From contig CASDOZ010000005.1 in assembly GCA_949282265.1 (NCBI GenBank), positions 62,001 to 126,000 on the forward strand: DNA of 64,000 nucleotides, written 5' to 3'. Position 1 is the first letter of the stretch. Each line of letters opens with the position of its first letter. Under the pieces are notes generated by a model. That model saw only the letters and a list, made by a program, of their open reading frames with translations, made no database searches and had not been told where the DNA came from. The translations under genes and the position numbers were made by a program. The DNA is from an uncultured Bacteroidales bacterium (lineage in GTDB: Bacteria > Bacteroidota > Bacteroidia > Bacteroidales > Paludibacteraceae). Shown here piece after piece: positions 17,801 to 27,032 of this stretch.

Positions 17801-20773
17801 ATGAACACGCCCAATATAAAAAAGCTGTATTTCAAAGACACGTCATTTGCCAGTTTGATGCAACGGCGTGTGTACAACGTTTTGCTTTTGGCCAGTAAAT
17901 ACGACGCCTTTGTTTTGGAAGAAGATGGACGTATCGATGAACAAATGTTCAACGAATACACCTCACTCAATTTGCGTTACCCTCCTCGGTTCACTTTGGT
18001 CTCAACCGAAGCGCACGCCAACCGGCTGTTGCAGGACCGTACTTTTGAGTTGATCATTTCCATGCCGAGCGGCGACAGCATTAACCCGTTCGAGTGGGCA
18101 AAGCAAGTCAAACAACAATATCCGGACATCCCGATTGTCGTATTGACACCATTCAGCCGTTCTGTTTCCGAGCGAATCGCAAAAGAAGACTTGTCTGCTA
18201 TTGACTACGTATTCAGCTGGCTGGGCAACTCAGAACTGCTGTTGGCCATAATCAAGTTGATCGAAGATAAAATGAATGTGGAAGAAGATGTACAATCTGT
18301 TGGTGTACAAACTATTATGTTTGTAGAAGATTCCATCCGATTCTATTCTTCCATTCTGCCTTTGCTGTACACGCACGTGTTCAAACAATCGCGCTCGTTC
18401 ATGACGGAAGCATTGAACGAACACGAGCAAATGCTCCGGATGCGCGGTCGGCCCAAAATCCTGCTGGCACGTTCGTATGAAGAAGCAATCGCCATATATC
18501 AGAAATACAAGAAAAACATGCTGGGCGTCATTACCGATGTCAGTTACAAGCACAACGGAGTCAAAGACCAGACAGCCGGAATATCGCTATGCAAAGCCAT
18601 CCGCGCGAGCGACAAATACATTCCTCTCATCATCGAATCGACAGAAGAAAGCAACAGACAGGCTGCTGAGGAGTTGAAAGCCGTATTTCTGAATAAGACA
18701 TCCAAAACCTTGCTGATAGAATTGCGCGAACAAATCACCAACAATTTTGGTTTCGGCGACTTCATTTTCAACAATCCCACGACAGGCAAAGAAGAAGCCC
18801 GCATCACCAACCTGCGCGATTTGCAAAACAACATTTTCACCGTCAGCGACGAATCGCTGTATTTCCACGTTTCGCGCAACAATATTTCCCGCTGGCTTTA
18901 TTCACGCGCCATGTTTCCGTTGGCAGAGTTTTTGCGCCAGATACAGGCTATGCCGACACTGGAAGAAACCGACATGGAACGTGTGCGCCAAATCATTTTC
19001 GATGCTATTGTCAATTACCGCAAAATCAAGAACAAAGGTGTCGTAGCCGTATTTTTACGCGACCGTTTCGACAAGTATTCCAACTTTGCACGAATCGGCG
19101 ACGGCTCATTGGGCGGCAAAGGACGAGGCTTGGCGTTTATCGATGCTATGATCAAGCGTAACACAATACTTGATGAATACCCGAACGCGACGATTACGAT
19201 TCCGAAAACCGTCGTTATCTGTACGGATGTGTTCACCGAGTTCATGGAAATGAACGACCTGATTCCCATCGGATTGTCTGACATTCCGGATGAAGAAATA
19301 TTGAAACATTTCCTGAAAGCACGCCTGCCCAGGAAACTATTGGCCGACTTGCTGACATTTATCGATGCGGTTCATGGACCTATAGCCATACGTTCATCAA
19401 GCTTGTTGGAAGACTCACATTACCAGCCGTTTGCCGGAATATATTCCACCTACATGGTACCGTTCAACCCGACCAGCAAATCGCACATGCTGATGATGGT
19501 AAAAGAGGCAATCAAAGCCGTTTATGCATCCGTCTTTTACCAAAACAGCAAAGCCTACATGACCGCTACCAAAAATGTAATTGACGAAGAAAAAATGGCT
19601 GTCGTCCTGCAAGAAACCTGCGGAAACGCGCACGGCGACCGTTTTTACCCTTCATTTTCCGGCGTGGCCCGCTCGTTGAACTACTACCCGATAGGCTCTG
19701 AAACGCCCGAAGACGGCATAGCCAACATAGCCATGGGATTGGGCAAATACATTGTGGACGGAGGAACGACGCTGCGCTTTTCGCCGAAATGGCCGCACAA
19801 TATTTTGCAAACCAGCACATTGGACTATGCGCTCCGCGAAACCCAGACTTATTTCAATGCCCTGGATTTGAAGAAACTTAATTTCAGGCCGGAAGTGGAC
19901 GATGGTTTCAATCTGCTCAAAATCAATGTAAAGGATGCAGAACAAGACGGCACGCTACAATACATTGCCTCCACTTTCGACGTACACGACCAAGTGCTCT
20001 ACGACAGTTTGTACGAAGGCGGCCGCAAGGTGATAACATTCGCAAACATATTGCAGCACAACGTGTTCCCGTTAGCCGACATCTTGCAAAAAGTCCTGGA
20101 AATATCGCAGCGCGAAATGGGGCGCGCCATTGAAATCGAGTTCGCCGTGAACCTCGATTATTCACCGGCCAAACAGCATACATTCTACTTGCTCCAAATC
20201 CGTCCCATCGTGGACACAAAAGAAGTTATCACGGAAGATATCGGGGAAATAGCGACAGAGAACGCCATCATTTCATCCGAAAGCGCGCTCGGACATGGCA
20301 TTTATGATGACTTGTACGATTTTGTCTATGTGAAACCTGAAACGTTCAATGCATCCAACAACCAGCTGATTATGTATGACATTGAAAAAATCAACAGGCA
20401 ACTGGTCGAAGAAAACCGGCATTATGTGCTGGTAGGGCCCGGACGTTGGGGCAGCAGCGATGTCTGGTTGGGCATTCCCGTAAAATGGCCTAACATCAGC
20501 AATGCGCGCATTATTGTGGAATCCGGATTGAGCACCTACCGCATCGACCCAAGCCAAGGCACCCACTTCTTCCAGAACCTGACATCATTCGGCGTGGCAT
20601 ACTTGACCATAAATCCTTATCAGAACGACGGTTTTTACGATTTGGACTACCTAAACAGCCTACCGGCAGTAACCGAAACAAAGTTTGTCAGACATGTGCG
20701 TTTCAACAAACCTGCCATAGCCAAAATAGATGGACGGAAAAACAAAGGAGTCATTCTGAAACCGGAAGATTGA
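17801..20773 (+). CDS. Receiver-domain fusion to a pyruvate phosphate dikinase/PEP synthase N-terminal domain
   Basis: A 990-residue cytoplasmic protein. Residues ~20-130 and ~165-290 each look like CheY-type receiver domains (DRTFELIISMPSG and PIVVLTPFSRS; QTIMFVEDSIRFY and GVITDVSYKHNG). Residues ~425-760 form a PPDK/PEP-synthase ATP-binding domain, with GDGSLGGKGRGLAFIDA, GPIAIRSSSLLEDSHYQPF and AGIYSTYMVPF. The phosphohistidine swivel domain and PEP-binding barrel of true PEP synthase are absent. A C-terminal domain contains YVLVGPGRWGSSD. It probably binds ATP and moves phosphate under receiver control, but the substrate is unknown. The tail ends in a bidirectional terminator shared with argH. 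Confidence 0.8.
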   Translation: MNTPNIKKLYFKDTSFASLMQRRVYNVLLLASKYDAFVLEEDGRIDEQMFNEYTSLNLRYPPRFTLVSTEAHANRLLQDRTFELIISMPSGDSINPFEWAKQVKQQYPDIPIVVLTPFSRSVSERIAKEDLSAIDYVFSWLGNSELLLAIIKLIEDKMNVEEDVQSVGVQTIMFVEDSIRFYSSILPLLYTHVFKQSRSFMTEALNEHEQMLRMRGRPKILLARSYEEAIAIYQKYKKNMLGVITDVSYKHNGVKDQTAGISLCKAIRASDKYIPLIIESTEESNRQAAEELKAVFLNKTSKTLLIELREQITNNFGFGDFIFNNPTTGKEEARITNLRDLQNNIFTVSDESLYFHVSRNNISRWLYSRAMFPLAEFLRQIQAMPTLEETDMERVRQIIFDAIVNYRKIKNKGVVAVFLRDRFDKYSNFARIGDGSLGGKGRGLAFIDAMIKRNTILDEYPNATITIPKTVVICTDVFTEFMEMNDLIPIGLSDIPDEEILKHFLKARLPRKLLADLLTFIDAVHGPIAIRSSSLLEDSHYQPFAGIYSTYMVPFNPTSKSHMLMMVKEAIKAVYASVFYQNSKAYMTATKNVIDEEKMAVVLQETCGNAHGDRFYPSFSGVARSLNYYPIGSETPEDGIANIAMGLGKYIVDGGTTLRFSPKWPHNILQTSTLDYALRETQTYFNALDLKKLNFRPEVDDGFNLLKINVKDAEQDGTLQYIASTFDVHDQVLYDSLYEGGRKVITFANILQHNVFPLADILQKVLEISQREMGRAIEIEFAVNLDYSPAKQHTFYLLQIRPIVDTKEVITEDIGEIATENAIISSESALGHGIYDDLYDFVYVKPETFNASNNQLIMYDIEKINRQLVEENRHYVLVGPGRWGSSDVWLGIPVKWPNISNARIIVESGLSTYRIDPSQGTHFFQNLTSFGVAYLTINPYQNDGFYDLDYLNSLPAVTETKFVRHVRFNKPAIAKIDGRKNKGVILKPED

Positions 20774-20779
20774 ACAAAG

Positions 20780-20810
20780 AAAAAGACCTTTTATTTCAAA
20801 AGGTCTTTTT
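20780..20810. terminator. Bidirectional intrinsic terminator between the PPDK-like gene and argH
   Basis: AAAAAGACCTTT and AAAGGTCTTTTT form a 12-bp stem with a 7-base loop, and the arms themselves supply U-runs in both directions. The right arm overlaps the last codons of argH on the opposite strand (argH stop at 20791-20793). Confidence 0.8.
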
Positions 20811-22125
20811 CTGCTTTATGTACTTTATCGAATGTGAATTTATGCAGGATTTCATCACGGTAGGCAAGAATGCGGTCATTGCATAAATTACCGATACTGC
20901 CCTCGTGCGTATGATGGATATTCCTGTCGGGCACAAACCAACCCTGTTCTATGGCCAAGCCGACCTGCCGGTACGCATCACGGAACGGGACACCCTGCGT
21001 AACCAGGCGGTTTACTTCCTCCACACTGTACATGTAGTCATATTTCGGGTCTTCGGACACATGTTCATTCACCTGCACGGCACCTAACATGTAGGCGGCC
21101 ATTTCCAAACAGTCATCCAGTTCGGCAAAGGCAGGGATGAAAACTTCCTTGATAATCTGCAAATCGCGGAAATAGCCGGACGGCAGATTGTTGGTTATGG
21201 CCATGATTTGCTGCGGCAAGGTTTGCAGTTTATTGCATTTGCTCCGCGTCAGTTCAAACACATCCGGGTTTTTCTTGTGCGGCATAATGCTCGAACCTGT
21301 CGTAAATTCATCGACCAGTTTCAGGAAACCGAAATTCTGGCTGGTGAACATGCAGGCATCAAACGCCATTTTGGAAACCGTGGCGGCAATTCCGGCAAGC
21401 GCGTATGCCACCGTACGCTCCATTTTCCCGCGTCCCATTTGCGCATACACCACATTGTAGTCCATACAGTCAAACCCGAGCAGGTCGGTTGTCATTTGGC
21501 GGTTCAGCGGGAATGACGAACCGTAACCGGCGGCCGAACCGAGCGGGTTGCGGTTAGTAATGTTCCAGGCTGCCAACATAAGCTGCAAGTCATCGGCAAG
21601 GCTCTCCGCATACGCACCGAACCACAACCCGAACGATGAAGGCATGGCAACCTGCAAATGCGTATAACCCGGGATAATGACATCCTTGTATTTTTCGCTC
21701 TGCGAAACGAGCAAGTCTATGAAATCGCTGACTAAGTGTACGGTTTTTTCCAGTTCGGCGCGCGTAAACAGTTTCATGTCAAGCAGGACCTGGTCGTTGC
21801 GCGAACGTCCGCTGTGTATCTTCTTGCCCATATCGCCCAAGGCGCGCGTAAGTAATTCCTCCACCTGCGAGTGAACATCTTCCACGCCCGGCTCAATGAC
21901 AAACTTGCCTTGCTCTATCAACGTATAAATATGTTTCAACTCGGCAAGCAATTTTTCCAGCTCCGTTTTTTCCAGCAGCCCGATACTTTGCAACATGGTT
22001 ATATGCGCCATGCTGCCCAACACATCGTATTTTGCCAGATACATGTCCATTTCCGGGTCGCGCCCGACGGTAAACCGTTCTATCCGGGCGTTAAGTTGTG
22101 CCGTTTTTTGCCAAAGTTTAGCCAT
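20791..22125 (-). CDS. argH: Argininosuccinate lyase
   Basis: A 444-residue homotetrameric enzyme that splits argininosuccinate into arginine and fumarate. It has SGRSRNDQVLLDMKLF, HLQVAMPSSFGLWFGAYAE, NPLGSAAGYGSSFPLNR and the superfamily signature GSSIMPHKKNPDVFELTR. The catalytic serine lies in the first part of that loop. Length is slightly short of the common ~460 residues but all motifs are present. It is the last gene of a pyrE-SRPBCC-argH unit (20-base gap) and its final codons lie inside a terminator hairpin. Confidence 0.95.
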   Translation of the reverse strand: MAKLWQKTAQLNARIERFTVGRDPEMDMYLAKYDVLGSMAHITMLQSIGLLEKTELEKLLAELKHIYTLIEQGKFVIEPGVEDVHSQVEELLTRALGDMGKKIHSGRSRNDQVLLDMKLFTRAELEKTVHLVSDFIDLLVSQSEKYKDVIIPGYTHLQVAMPSSFGLWFGAYAESLADDLQLMLAAWNITNRNPLGSAAGYGSSFPLNRQMTTDLLGFDCMDYNVVYAQMGRGKMERTVAYALAGIAATVSKMAFDACMFTSQNFGFLKLVDEFTTGSSIMPHKKNPDVFELTRSKCNKLQTLPQQIMAITNNLPSGYFRDLQIIKEVFIPAFAELDDCLEMAAYMLGAVQVNEHVSEDPKYDYMYSVEEVNRLVTQGVPFRDAYRQVGLAIEQGWFVPDRNIHHTHEGSIGNLCNDRILAYRDEILHKFTFDKVHKAEKDLLK

Positions 22126-22145
22126 ACTTTTTCAACATACAAATT

Positions 22146-22571
22146 TTACAAATCTCCGTAAGGAACTGCCGCTAACACAGTCGCAATCTGTTCTATGCCA
22201 TCCTTGAGTTTCTTGTCCACCATGATTTTTACCATAGAGGGCAAATCGGCTTTCAGTGTCAGTTTCATGCGCGTGTCATTTTCCGCAAGTTGCTTCAACT
22301 GAATCCAAAGATTTACGGCTATCGGGGAATTCTCCGTTTCGAACTTAATGGTTTTGTTCGGTTCGCGGTCGATAATCCGGAAACCAATGCGCCCGATGCC
22401 CGTTACATTGAACGAAACCGAATCCGCATCGAACTGCAAATCTTCCAGTTTGTCCTGCGGGATACGGCTTTTCAGCAGCTCCAGATTATTCAAATTGCTT
22501 AATGTGCGAAAAACCACTTCCTCGTTCGAAGAAATGGTTTTTATGCTGCTTTCATAGGTCGTCAAACTCAT
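22146..22571 (-). CDS. SRPBCC (START-like) family protein
   Basis: A 141-residue protein with the SRPBCC pattern: an N-terminal strand (TYESSIKTISSNEEVVFRTL), a helix with NLNNLELLKSRI, alternating strands, and a long C-terminal helix (MVKIMVDKKLKDGIEQIA). Such folds bind hydrophobic ligands in a deep cavity. No ligand can be named. It lies 6 bases downstream of pyrE and 20 upstream of argH. Confidence 0.8.
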   Translation of the reverse strand: MSLTTYESSIKTISSNEEVVFRTLSNLNNLELLKSRIPQDKLEDLQFDADSVSFNVTGIGRIGFRIIDREPNKTIKFETENSPIAVNLWIQLKQLAENDTRMKLTLKADLPSMVKIMVDKKLKDGIEQIATVLAAVPYGDL

Positions 22572-22577
22572 ATTCTG

Positions 22578-23210
22578 TTATTTACTCCAATTGACAGGAT
22601 CTTTCCGCCACTCCTGCAAGGTTTTCAATTCTGATTCTGCTATGTAATTGGTTTCCAAAGCATGGCGCAAAATCGCATCATAGTTGCACAATGTGGTCAG
22701 TTCCACATTAGCTTCCCGGAATTTCTGTGCTGCGACAGGAAAACCGTATGAAAAAATGGCCAACATGCCCAATACGGAAGAGCCGTCTTTGCGGATAGCC
22801 TCTACGGCTTTCAGGCTGCTGCCACCGGTAGAAATCAAATCTTCAATAACCACCACCTTCTGTTTCGGTTTCAAATCACCTTCAATCATGTTTTCAAGGC
22901 CGTGGTCTTTCGGAGTAGGACGTACATATACGAACGGCAAACCGAGCAAGTCGGCCACCAACGCGCCTTGCGCGATAGCACCCGTTGCCACACCGGCAAT
23001 AACATCTACATCGGGGTATTTTTCCAGCACCAAACGTGCCAGTTCTGTCTTTATGAATGTACGGATACGCGGATAAGAAAGCGTTTTCCGGTTGTCGCAA
23101 TAAATAGGTGAGTTCCAACCCGAAGCCCATACAAACGGGTTATTAGGCTGCAATTTAACGGCTTTTACTTGAAGTAGTTTTTCGGCTACCAAATCTTCCA
23201 GTTGTTTCAT
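22578..23210 (-). CDS. pyrE: Orotate phosphoribosyltransferase
   Basis: A 210-residue enzyme joining orotate to PRPP to give OMP in pyrimidine synthesis. The frame extends further upstream, but the Met at 23210 opens the family N-terminus (MKQLEDLVAEKLLQV) followed by FVWASGWNSPIYCDNR. The PRPP-binding motif VVVIEDLISTGGSS lies near 118-131. Acts as a dimer in the cytoplasm. A -7 box at 23257-23264 precedes it, and the SRPBCC and argH genes follow in the same unit. Confidence 0.95.
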   Translation of the reverse strand: MKQLEDLVAEKLLQVKAVKLQPNNPFVWASGWNSPIYCDNRKTLSYPRIRTFIKTELARLVLEKYPDVDVIAGVATGAIAQGALVADLLGLPFVYVRPTPKDHGLENMIEGDLKPKQKVVVIEDLISTGGSSLKAVEAIRKDGSSVLGMLAIFSYGFPVAAQKFREANVELTTLCNYDAILRHALETNYIAESELKTLQEWRKDPVNWSK

Positions 23211-23256
23211 AGTGTCAAAGATGGTTGTGTTTGTTGTTGTATTTTCAATTGCGGTG

Positions 23257-23264
23257 CAAAAGTA
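23257..23264 (-). promoter_or_regulatory. -7 box of pyrE
   Basis: Minus strand TACTTTTG, a full TAnnTTTG match, 46 bases before the pyrE start codon and inside the 112-base gap after yraN. Confidence 0.55.
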
Positions 23265-23322
23265 CAACTTATCCGACACTTGGCGAAGAAAAAAATGATG
23301 TTTTTCAACATAACACACAAAA

Positions 23323-23688
23323 TCAGCACAAGGGTGCGAGAAAGGCATCTGCTATGTGTTCCAACTTAAAATCTGGCGCTTTCCCAAGTATGGTAATCAC
23401 ATCGAAACGGACCTCCTTGTCCAAGTCATGCTGCAACACATACTCGTGCGCCGCTTCGGCCATGCGCTTCATACGCGCTGGCGTAACGGCATCCGCAGGA
23501 TTCATCCAATAATCATCCGTCCGCGTCTTGACCTCCACTATGACCAGAAACTCATCCGTCTCTGCCACAATGTCTATTTCCATACGGCCGACGCGCCAGT
23601 TCACGTCCCTGATTATATAACCCTGACTGCGCAAATGGTTTTGCGCGAACAGTTCGCCCTCTTTGCCCAAACGATTGTGTTGTGCCAT
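23323..23688 (-). CDS. YraN family (UPF0102) protein
   Basis: A 121-residue protein with a nuclease-like PD-(D/E)xK core: GKEGELFAQNHLRSQGY, then VGRMEIDIVAE and VIVEVKTR. The acidic residues D (in EIDIVAE) and E/K (in VEVKTR) match the restriction-endonuclease-like motif of the family. The function is not established. The Met at 23688 was chosen because it opens the conserved part and has a -7 box (23719-23726) 30 bases upstream. The open frame continues 20 codons further up. Confidence 0.88.
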   Translation of the reverse strand: MAQHNRLGKEGELFAQNHLRSQGYIIRDVNWRVGRMEIDIVAETDEFLVIVEVKTRTDDYWMNPADAVTPARMKRMAEAAHEYVLQHDLDKEVRFDVITILGKAPDFKLEHIADAFLAPLC

Positions 23689-23718
23689 AGTTATTCTTGA
23701 AAAAATTTGACCACAAGG

Positions 23719-23726
23719 CAAAGATA
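23719..23726 (-). promoter_or_regulatory. -7 box of the YraN gene
   Basis: Minus strand TATCTTTG, a full TAnnTTTG match, 30 bases before the ATG at 23688. Confidence 0.55.
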
Positions 23727-24128
23727 GATAAAACAGCGGGAAAAACAAGCATTACCATTCCTGCAGTCAAAACTATCCTTCCCGCCTTACGAAACCAACA
23801 AAAACAGAGCGTATCTTTCACTTATGGAAATTGGGGAATAATGGACACAGCCTATTCGCAAATGGGGATTGATTATGAATCTGTTTGAAAACAGAATCCA
23901 GATATAAGAAGAACTTACAACTGAATTTTGTTCCCATTCACACAAAATTTCTGGACGGCATCTTTTTTTCACACCTCTTTTTGAGTACAATAGCCGCCGC
24001 ATACTGCCACTTCCCTTGGAAGCCGTGCATCAACGTTACAAGAACGATTGGCACACAACCTGCCTTGTCCTGAATTCGTCGCTGGTACAAAAAACGCAAA
24101 AATCAACAGCCAAACAGCGACATATATT
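23727..24128. other. Intergenic stretch without recognisable gene
   Basis: About 400 bases between the yraN promoter and the palindromes in front of the DUF4143 ATPase. All frames are short or closed, and I see no tRNA, terminator or repeat. The composition falls towards AT near the right end, so this may hold the left boundary of the accessory island. Confidence 0.4.
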
Positions 24129-24168
24129 TTAGCCAAAAAAGGTAATTTTATTTAGCCATATATGGTAA
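24129..24168 (+). promoter_or_regulatory. Two tandem 17-bp palindromes, probable operator
   Basis: TTAGCCAAAAAAGGTAA at 24129-24145 and TTAGCCATATATGGTAA at 24152-24168 share arms TTAGCC/GGTAA around a 6-bp A/T core. They are spaced 23 bp start to start, about two helical turns. The second ends 16 bases before the -7 box (24185-24192) of the ATPase gene, so a protein bound there would overlap the -33 region. Confidence 0.6.
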
Positions 24169-24184
24169 TTTTGAAATTTAATGT

Positions 24185-24192
24185 TATCTTTG
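24185..24192 (+). promoter_or_regulatory. -7 box of the DUF4143 ATPase gene
   Basis: TATCTTTG, a full TAnnTTTG match, 14 bases before the ATG at 24207. Confidence 0.6.
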
Positions 24193-24206
24193 CCTCGTAA
24201 TCAAAT

Positions 24207-25487
24207 ATGGGTATGAAGACATATAAACCAAGAATTGCCGATAAGGAGTTAGAACGAAAGCTATCGGGTATCGGAGCTGTTTTGATTGAAGGACCTAAAT
24301 GGTGCGGTAAAACAACAACTGCGGAGCAACAAGCGTCCACAATCATCTACATGGACGACCCTTTGTACAAGGAACAGAATCTACGTATGGCCGATATAAA
24401 TCCCAAAGCCTTGTTGGTCGGGAAATACCCCATATTGGTGGATGAATGGCAACTTGCTCCCAAATTATGGGATACAATTCGTTTTGAGGTCGATCATGGA
24501 GGAAGCGAAGGTCTTTTTATTTTAACCGGCTCTGCTGTTCCTGCAAAAACGGAAGAAATTCATCATTCGGGAGCCGGCCGATTTGCATGGCTGACAATGC
24601 GCCCCATGAGTTTATACGAGTCTGGAGAATCTTCCGGAGAGGTTAGTTTGGAGGATATGTTTGAAACTCCGGACAATATAATGGGAATCAACAAACTGTC
24701 GCTTGATGATATTGCCTTTTTGATTTGTCGGGGCGGGTGGCCTCGTGCCTCCTTGCAAACAGGAGATATTGCGCTGGATCAAGTGAAGTACTATTATGAC
24801 GCTGTGACCCGTGCGGACATTTCTCGTGCAGATGGTGTTCGTCGCAATCAGGAACGAGTGAAACGATTGATGCGCTCTTATGCTCGGCATCAAGGCTCAC
24901 AAGTTCCTATCAGTACAATTGTGGAAGATATGCGAGTGAATGATGAAGAATCGACGGATGTAAAAACGGTTGCTTCTTATATCGACGCTCTGAAAAAGAT
25001 TTTTGTCATAGAGGATTCTGTTGCGTGGAATCCCAACCTGCGCTCAAAAACAGCTATTCGAACATCTGATACCAGATATTTTGTCGATCCGTCAATAGCT
25101 GTTGCAGCTTTGGGACTCGGTCCTAAAGACCTAATTAATGACCTCAATACAATGGGATTATTGTTTGAGACGCTTTGCGTGCGGGATTTACGCGTATTTG
25201 CAAGTGCTTTAGATGGACAAGTTTATCATTTCCGAGACAAATACGGACTTGAATGCGATGCGGTCGTTCACCTGCGTAATGGCAAATTCGGCCTTGTCGA
25301 AATAAAACTTGGCGGAGACCAACTTATAGAGCAAGGCGCAACTACCCTAAAAACATTGGCTGCAAAGATTGATACGGACAAAATGAAAGCCCCGTCCTTC
25401 TTAATGGTGTTGACGGCAACAGGAAAATTCGCCTATCGACGTGCAGACGGAGTTTATGTAGTTCCCATTGGATGCTTGAAAGACTGA
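24207..25487 (+). CDS. AAA_14/DUF4143 ATP-binding protein
   Basis: A 426-residue protein. The N-terminal P-loop ATPase domain has Walker A GPKWCGKTTTAEQ near residues 29-41, Walker B-like PILVDEWQLAP near 75-85, and FILTGSAVPAK as sensor region. The C-terminal DUF4143 domain (about 200-400) has the family's restriction-endonuclease-like end: HFRDKYGLECDAVVH followed by FGLVEIKLGG (a D...ExK pattern). These orphan ATPases are common accessory genes in Bacteroidetes, with unknown targets. The gene is monocistronic, behind two palindromes, and lower in GC than the housekeeping genes to its left. An alternative start is the Met at residue 3. Confidence 0.88.
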   Translation: MGMKTYKPRIADKELERKLSGIGAVLIEGPKWCGKTTTAEQQASTIIYMDDPLYKEQNLRMADINPKALLVGKYPILVDEWQLAPKLWDTIRFEVDHGGSEGLFILTGSAVPAKTEEIHHSGAGRFAWLTMRPMSLYESGESSGEVSLEDMFETPDNIMGINKLSLDDIAFLICRGGWPRASLQTGDIALDQVKYYYDAVTRADISRADGVRRNQERVKRLMRSYARHQGSQVPISTIVEDMRVNDEESTDVKTVASYIDALKKIFVIEDSVAWNPNLRSKTAIRTSDTRYFVDPSIAVAALGLGPKDLINDLNTMGLLFETLCVRDLRVFASALDGQVYHFRDKYGLECDAVVHLRNGKFGLVEIKLGGDQLIEQGATTLKTLAAKIDTDKMKAPSFLMVLTATGKFAYRRADGVYVVPIGCLKD

Positions 25488-25565
25488 TAAATAACATCAA
25501 CCAACTGATCTCATCTATCATGGAATATTGCTGACGATATTCTTGTAAATATATAAGGAGGGTAA

Positions 25566-25742
25566 AGCGATTCTCCCGATAATTGTATTGAAACAGATAC
25601 ACTGACCGAAGGCGACGTATTGGGTTTGCTTACCGCAAAGTTTGCCGACAATAGAATCAATATAAGCAATCGTCCTGTCTTGTTTGATGATAGTACATTT
25701 TTTCGCCCGAATTATTCGATTTGCATAATTCAAACAGAATAA
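25566..25742 (+). pseudogene. Gene remnant of unknown family
   Basis: In one plus-strand frame 58 codons stay open to a TAA at 25740, reading DSPDNCIETDTLTEGDVLG and then LLTAKFADNRINISNRPVLF, which has protein-like composition. There is an in-frame stop at 25563 and no start codon in the open part, so this looks like the C-terminal remnant of a lost gene. I do not recognise the family. Confidence 0.35.
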
Positions 25743-26000
25743 TTATTTTTGAAAAACCTTATCACGGAAATCAACAAGGTCTTCTCTGTAACCGACAGGC
25801 TGTTTGCCATGTGGATAAATAAATTGTAGGGAGTAGGGGGAAATGCTGGTGATTCCATACATCTTTTTCTACTAAGGAAGATGTGAAGATTGTAAAAGAA
25901 AATGTAATTGTCTTTGATAATTCTTGAGCAACCGACTAACTACTAATATGGTTTTCTGTCTAATTTATAGTGTTATTGTTGTTTTTTGATAAAGCATAGA
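25743..26000. other. AT-rich spacer
   Basis: About 260 AT-rich bases between the remnant and the end of the DUF2971 gene. No open frame of note, no repeat and no clear terminator. Confidence 0.4.
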
Positions 26001-27014
26001 CTATCTTATTCGTAAAACCTTTTTATCATCTCCAATTTTAAATTCAAATGATTTTACGGGTGTCAATGGAGTTTTTGTATTACCAAAAATTTTCAATATG
26101 GGCTCTTGGTGGTCAGAGCTTATAGTTGCAAAAGAAAATTCTTTGATATTTGGATCATCTTTTATCATTTCAAAAGCCTCAATAAAATAGTTTTTATAGG
26201 TTTTAATTTCATCATTACTTAAAGCTCCACATAATAAGAGATTGTCTATGTCATAAGAAACACAATTTGGAACATATGCAGGAGCATCAAAGTATTTGTC
26301 TTCAATTTCTTTCGTCTCAAACCTATATGAATTATTGATATTAACCATCTTATAATACTTTAATTTTCTACCTTTAAGCTTTTCCATAATATAGTCAATA
26401 TCACTAACGGGCATTCTACATCCAAAATATATAGCAGTTACAGCTTTATAATCAATGTCAAGTAAGCCGGTTTTATCAAATATTAGTCTTACTTCCTTTT
26501 CGTGTGACCAAGACGATGATTTTGTGCCAATGAACCTCTTTAATATTTCAACATCTTTATTACTCCTAAAAGTTGAAATGTCTATTTGAGGTACATCATT
26601 CAAGTATTCAACATCAAATATATATAACTGTTTTACATAGCTGTTATAATTCAAAGATTGCTCTAGGACATCTATGTCATACTCTATAGCAAAGCCCGTA
26701 TGACCACTTGCATAATAAGTCCATAACAATTCATTCTCAAGGGTTTTGCTTAGTGAATAAACTCCCACCTTGCTAAATTTATCAGTGAACTTATTGTATT
26801 GTTCTTCCACATTATGAGAGTATTTAGATAAAATATTGAAACTCATTCGTAATGCATCATCTCCATACACTCCCTCTGTTGGGTCATTAAGACTATCTTT
26901 AGTCGGTAGATATAATTGGTTGTTTGCAAGAGTCGTAACGTCTCTTTCAAAAATTGAATATTTGTTTTTGTCTAAAATCCCTCGACCTCCTCTATATTTA
27001 TATGCTTTACTCAT
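26001..27014 (-). CDS. DUF2971 family protein
   Basis: A 337-residue soluble protein. The pattern LYLPTKDSLNDPTEGVYGDD (about 33-52), then GVYSLSKTLENELLWTYYASGHTGFAIEYD (about 84-113) and SSWSHEKEVRLIFD (about 170-183), is the hallmark of DUF2971: an FxDPxE-like element, WxxYAxxxxGfxxeyd and wxxExEvRl. The family is often found in accessory and defence neighbourhoods; the activity is not known to me. It is 51 bases downstream of the methylase gene but has its own -7 box, so it can be expressed separately. Strongly AT-rich, consistent with horizontal gain. Confidence 0.8.
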   Translation of the reverse strand: MSKAYKYRGGRGILDKNKYSIFERDVTTLANNQLYLPTKDSLNDPTEGVYGDDALRMSFNILSKYSHNVEEQYNKFTDKFSKVGVYSLSKTLENELLWTYYASGHTGFAIEYDIDVLEQSLNYNSYVKQLYIFDVEYLNDVPQIDISTFRSNKDVEILKRFIGTKSSSWSHEKEVRLIFDKTGLLDIDYKAVTAIYFGCRMPVSDIDYIMEKLKGRKLKYYKMVNINNSYRFETKEIEDKYFDAPAYVPNCVSYDIDNLLLCGALSNDEIKTYKNYFIEAFEMIKDDPNIKEFSFATISSDHQEPILKIFGNTKTPLTPVKSFEFKIGDDKKVLRIR

Positions 27015-27032
27015 AATTCTAATGATTTAATA

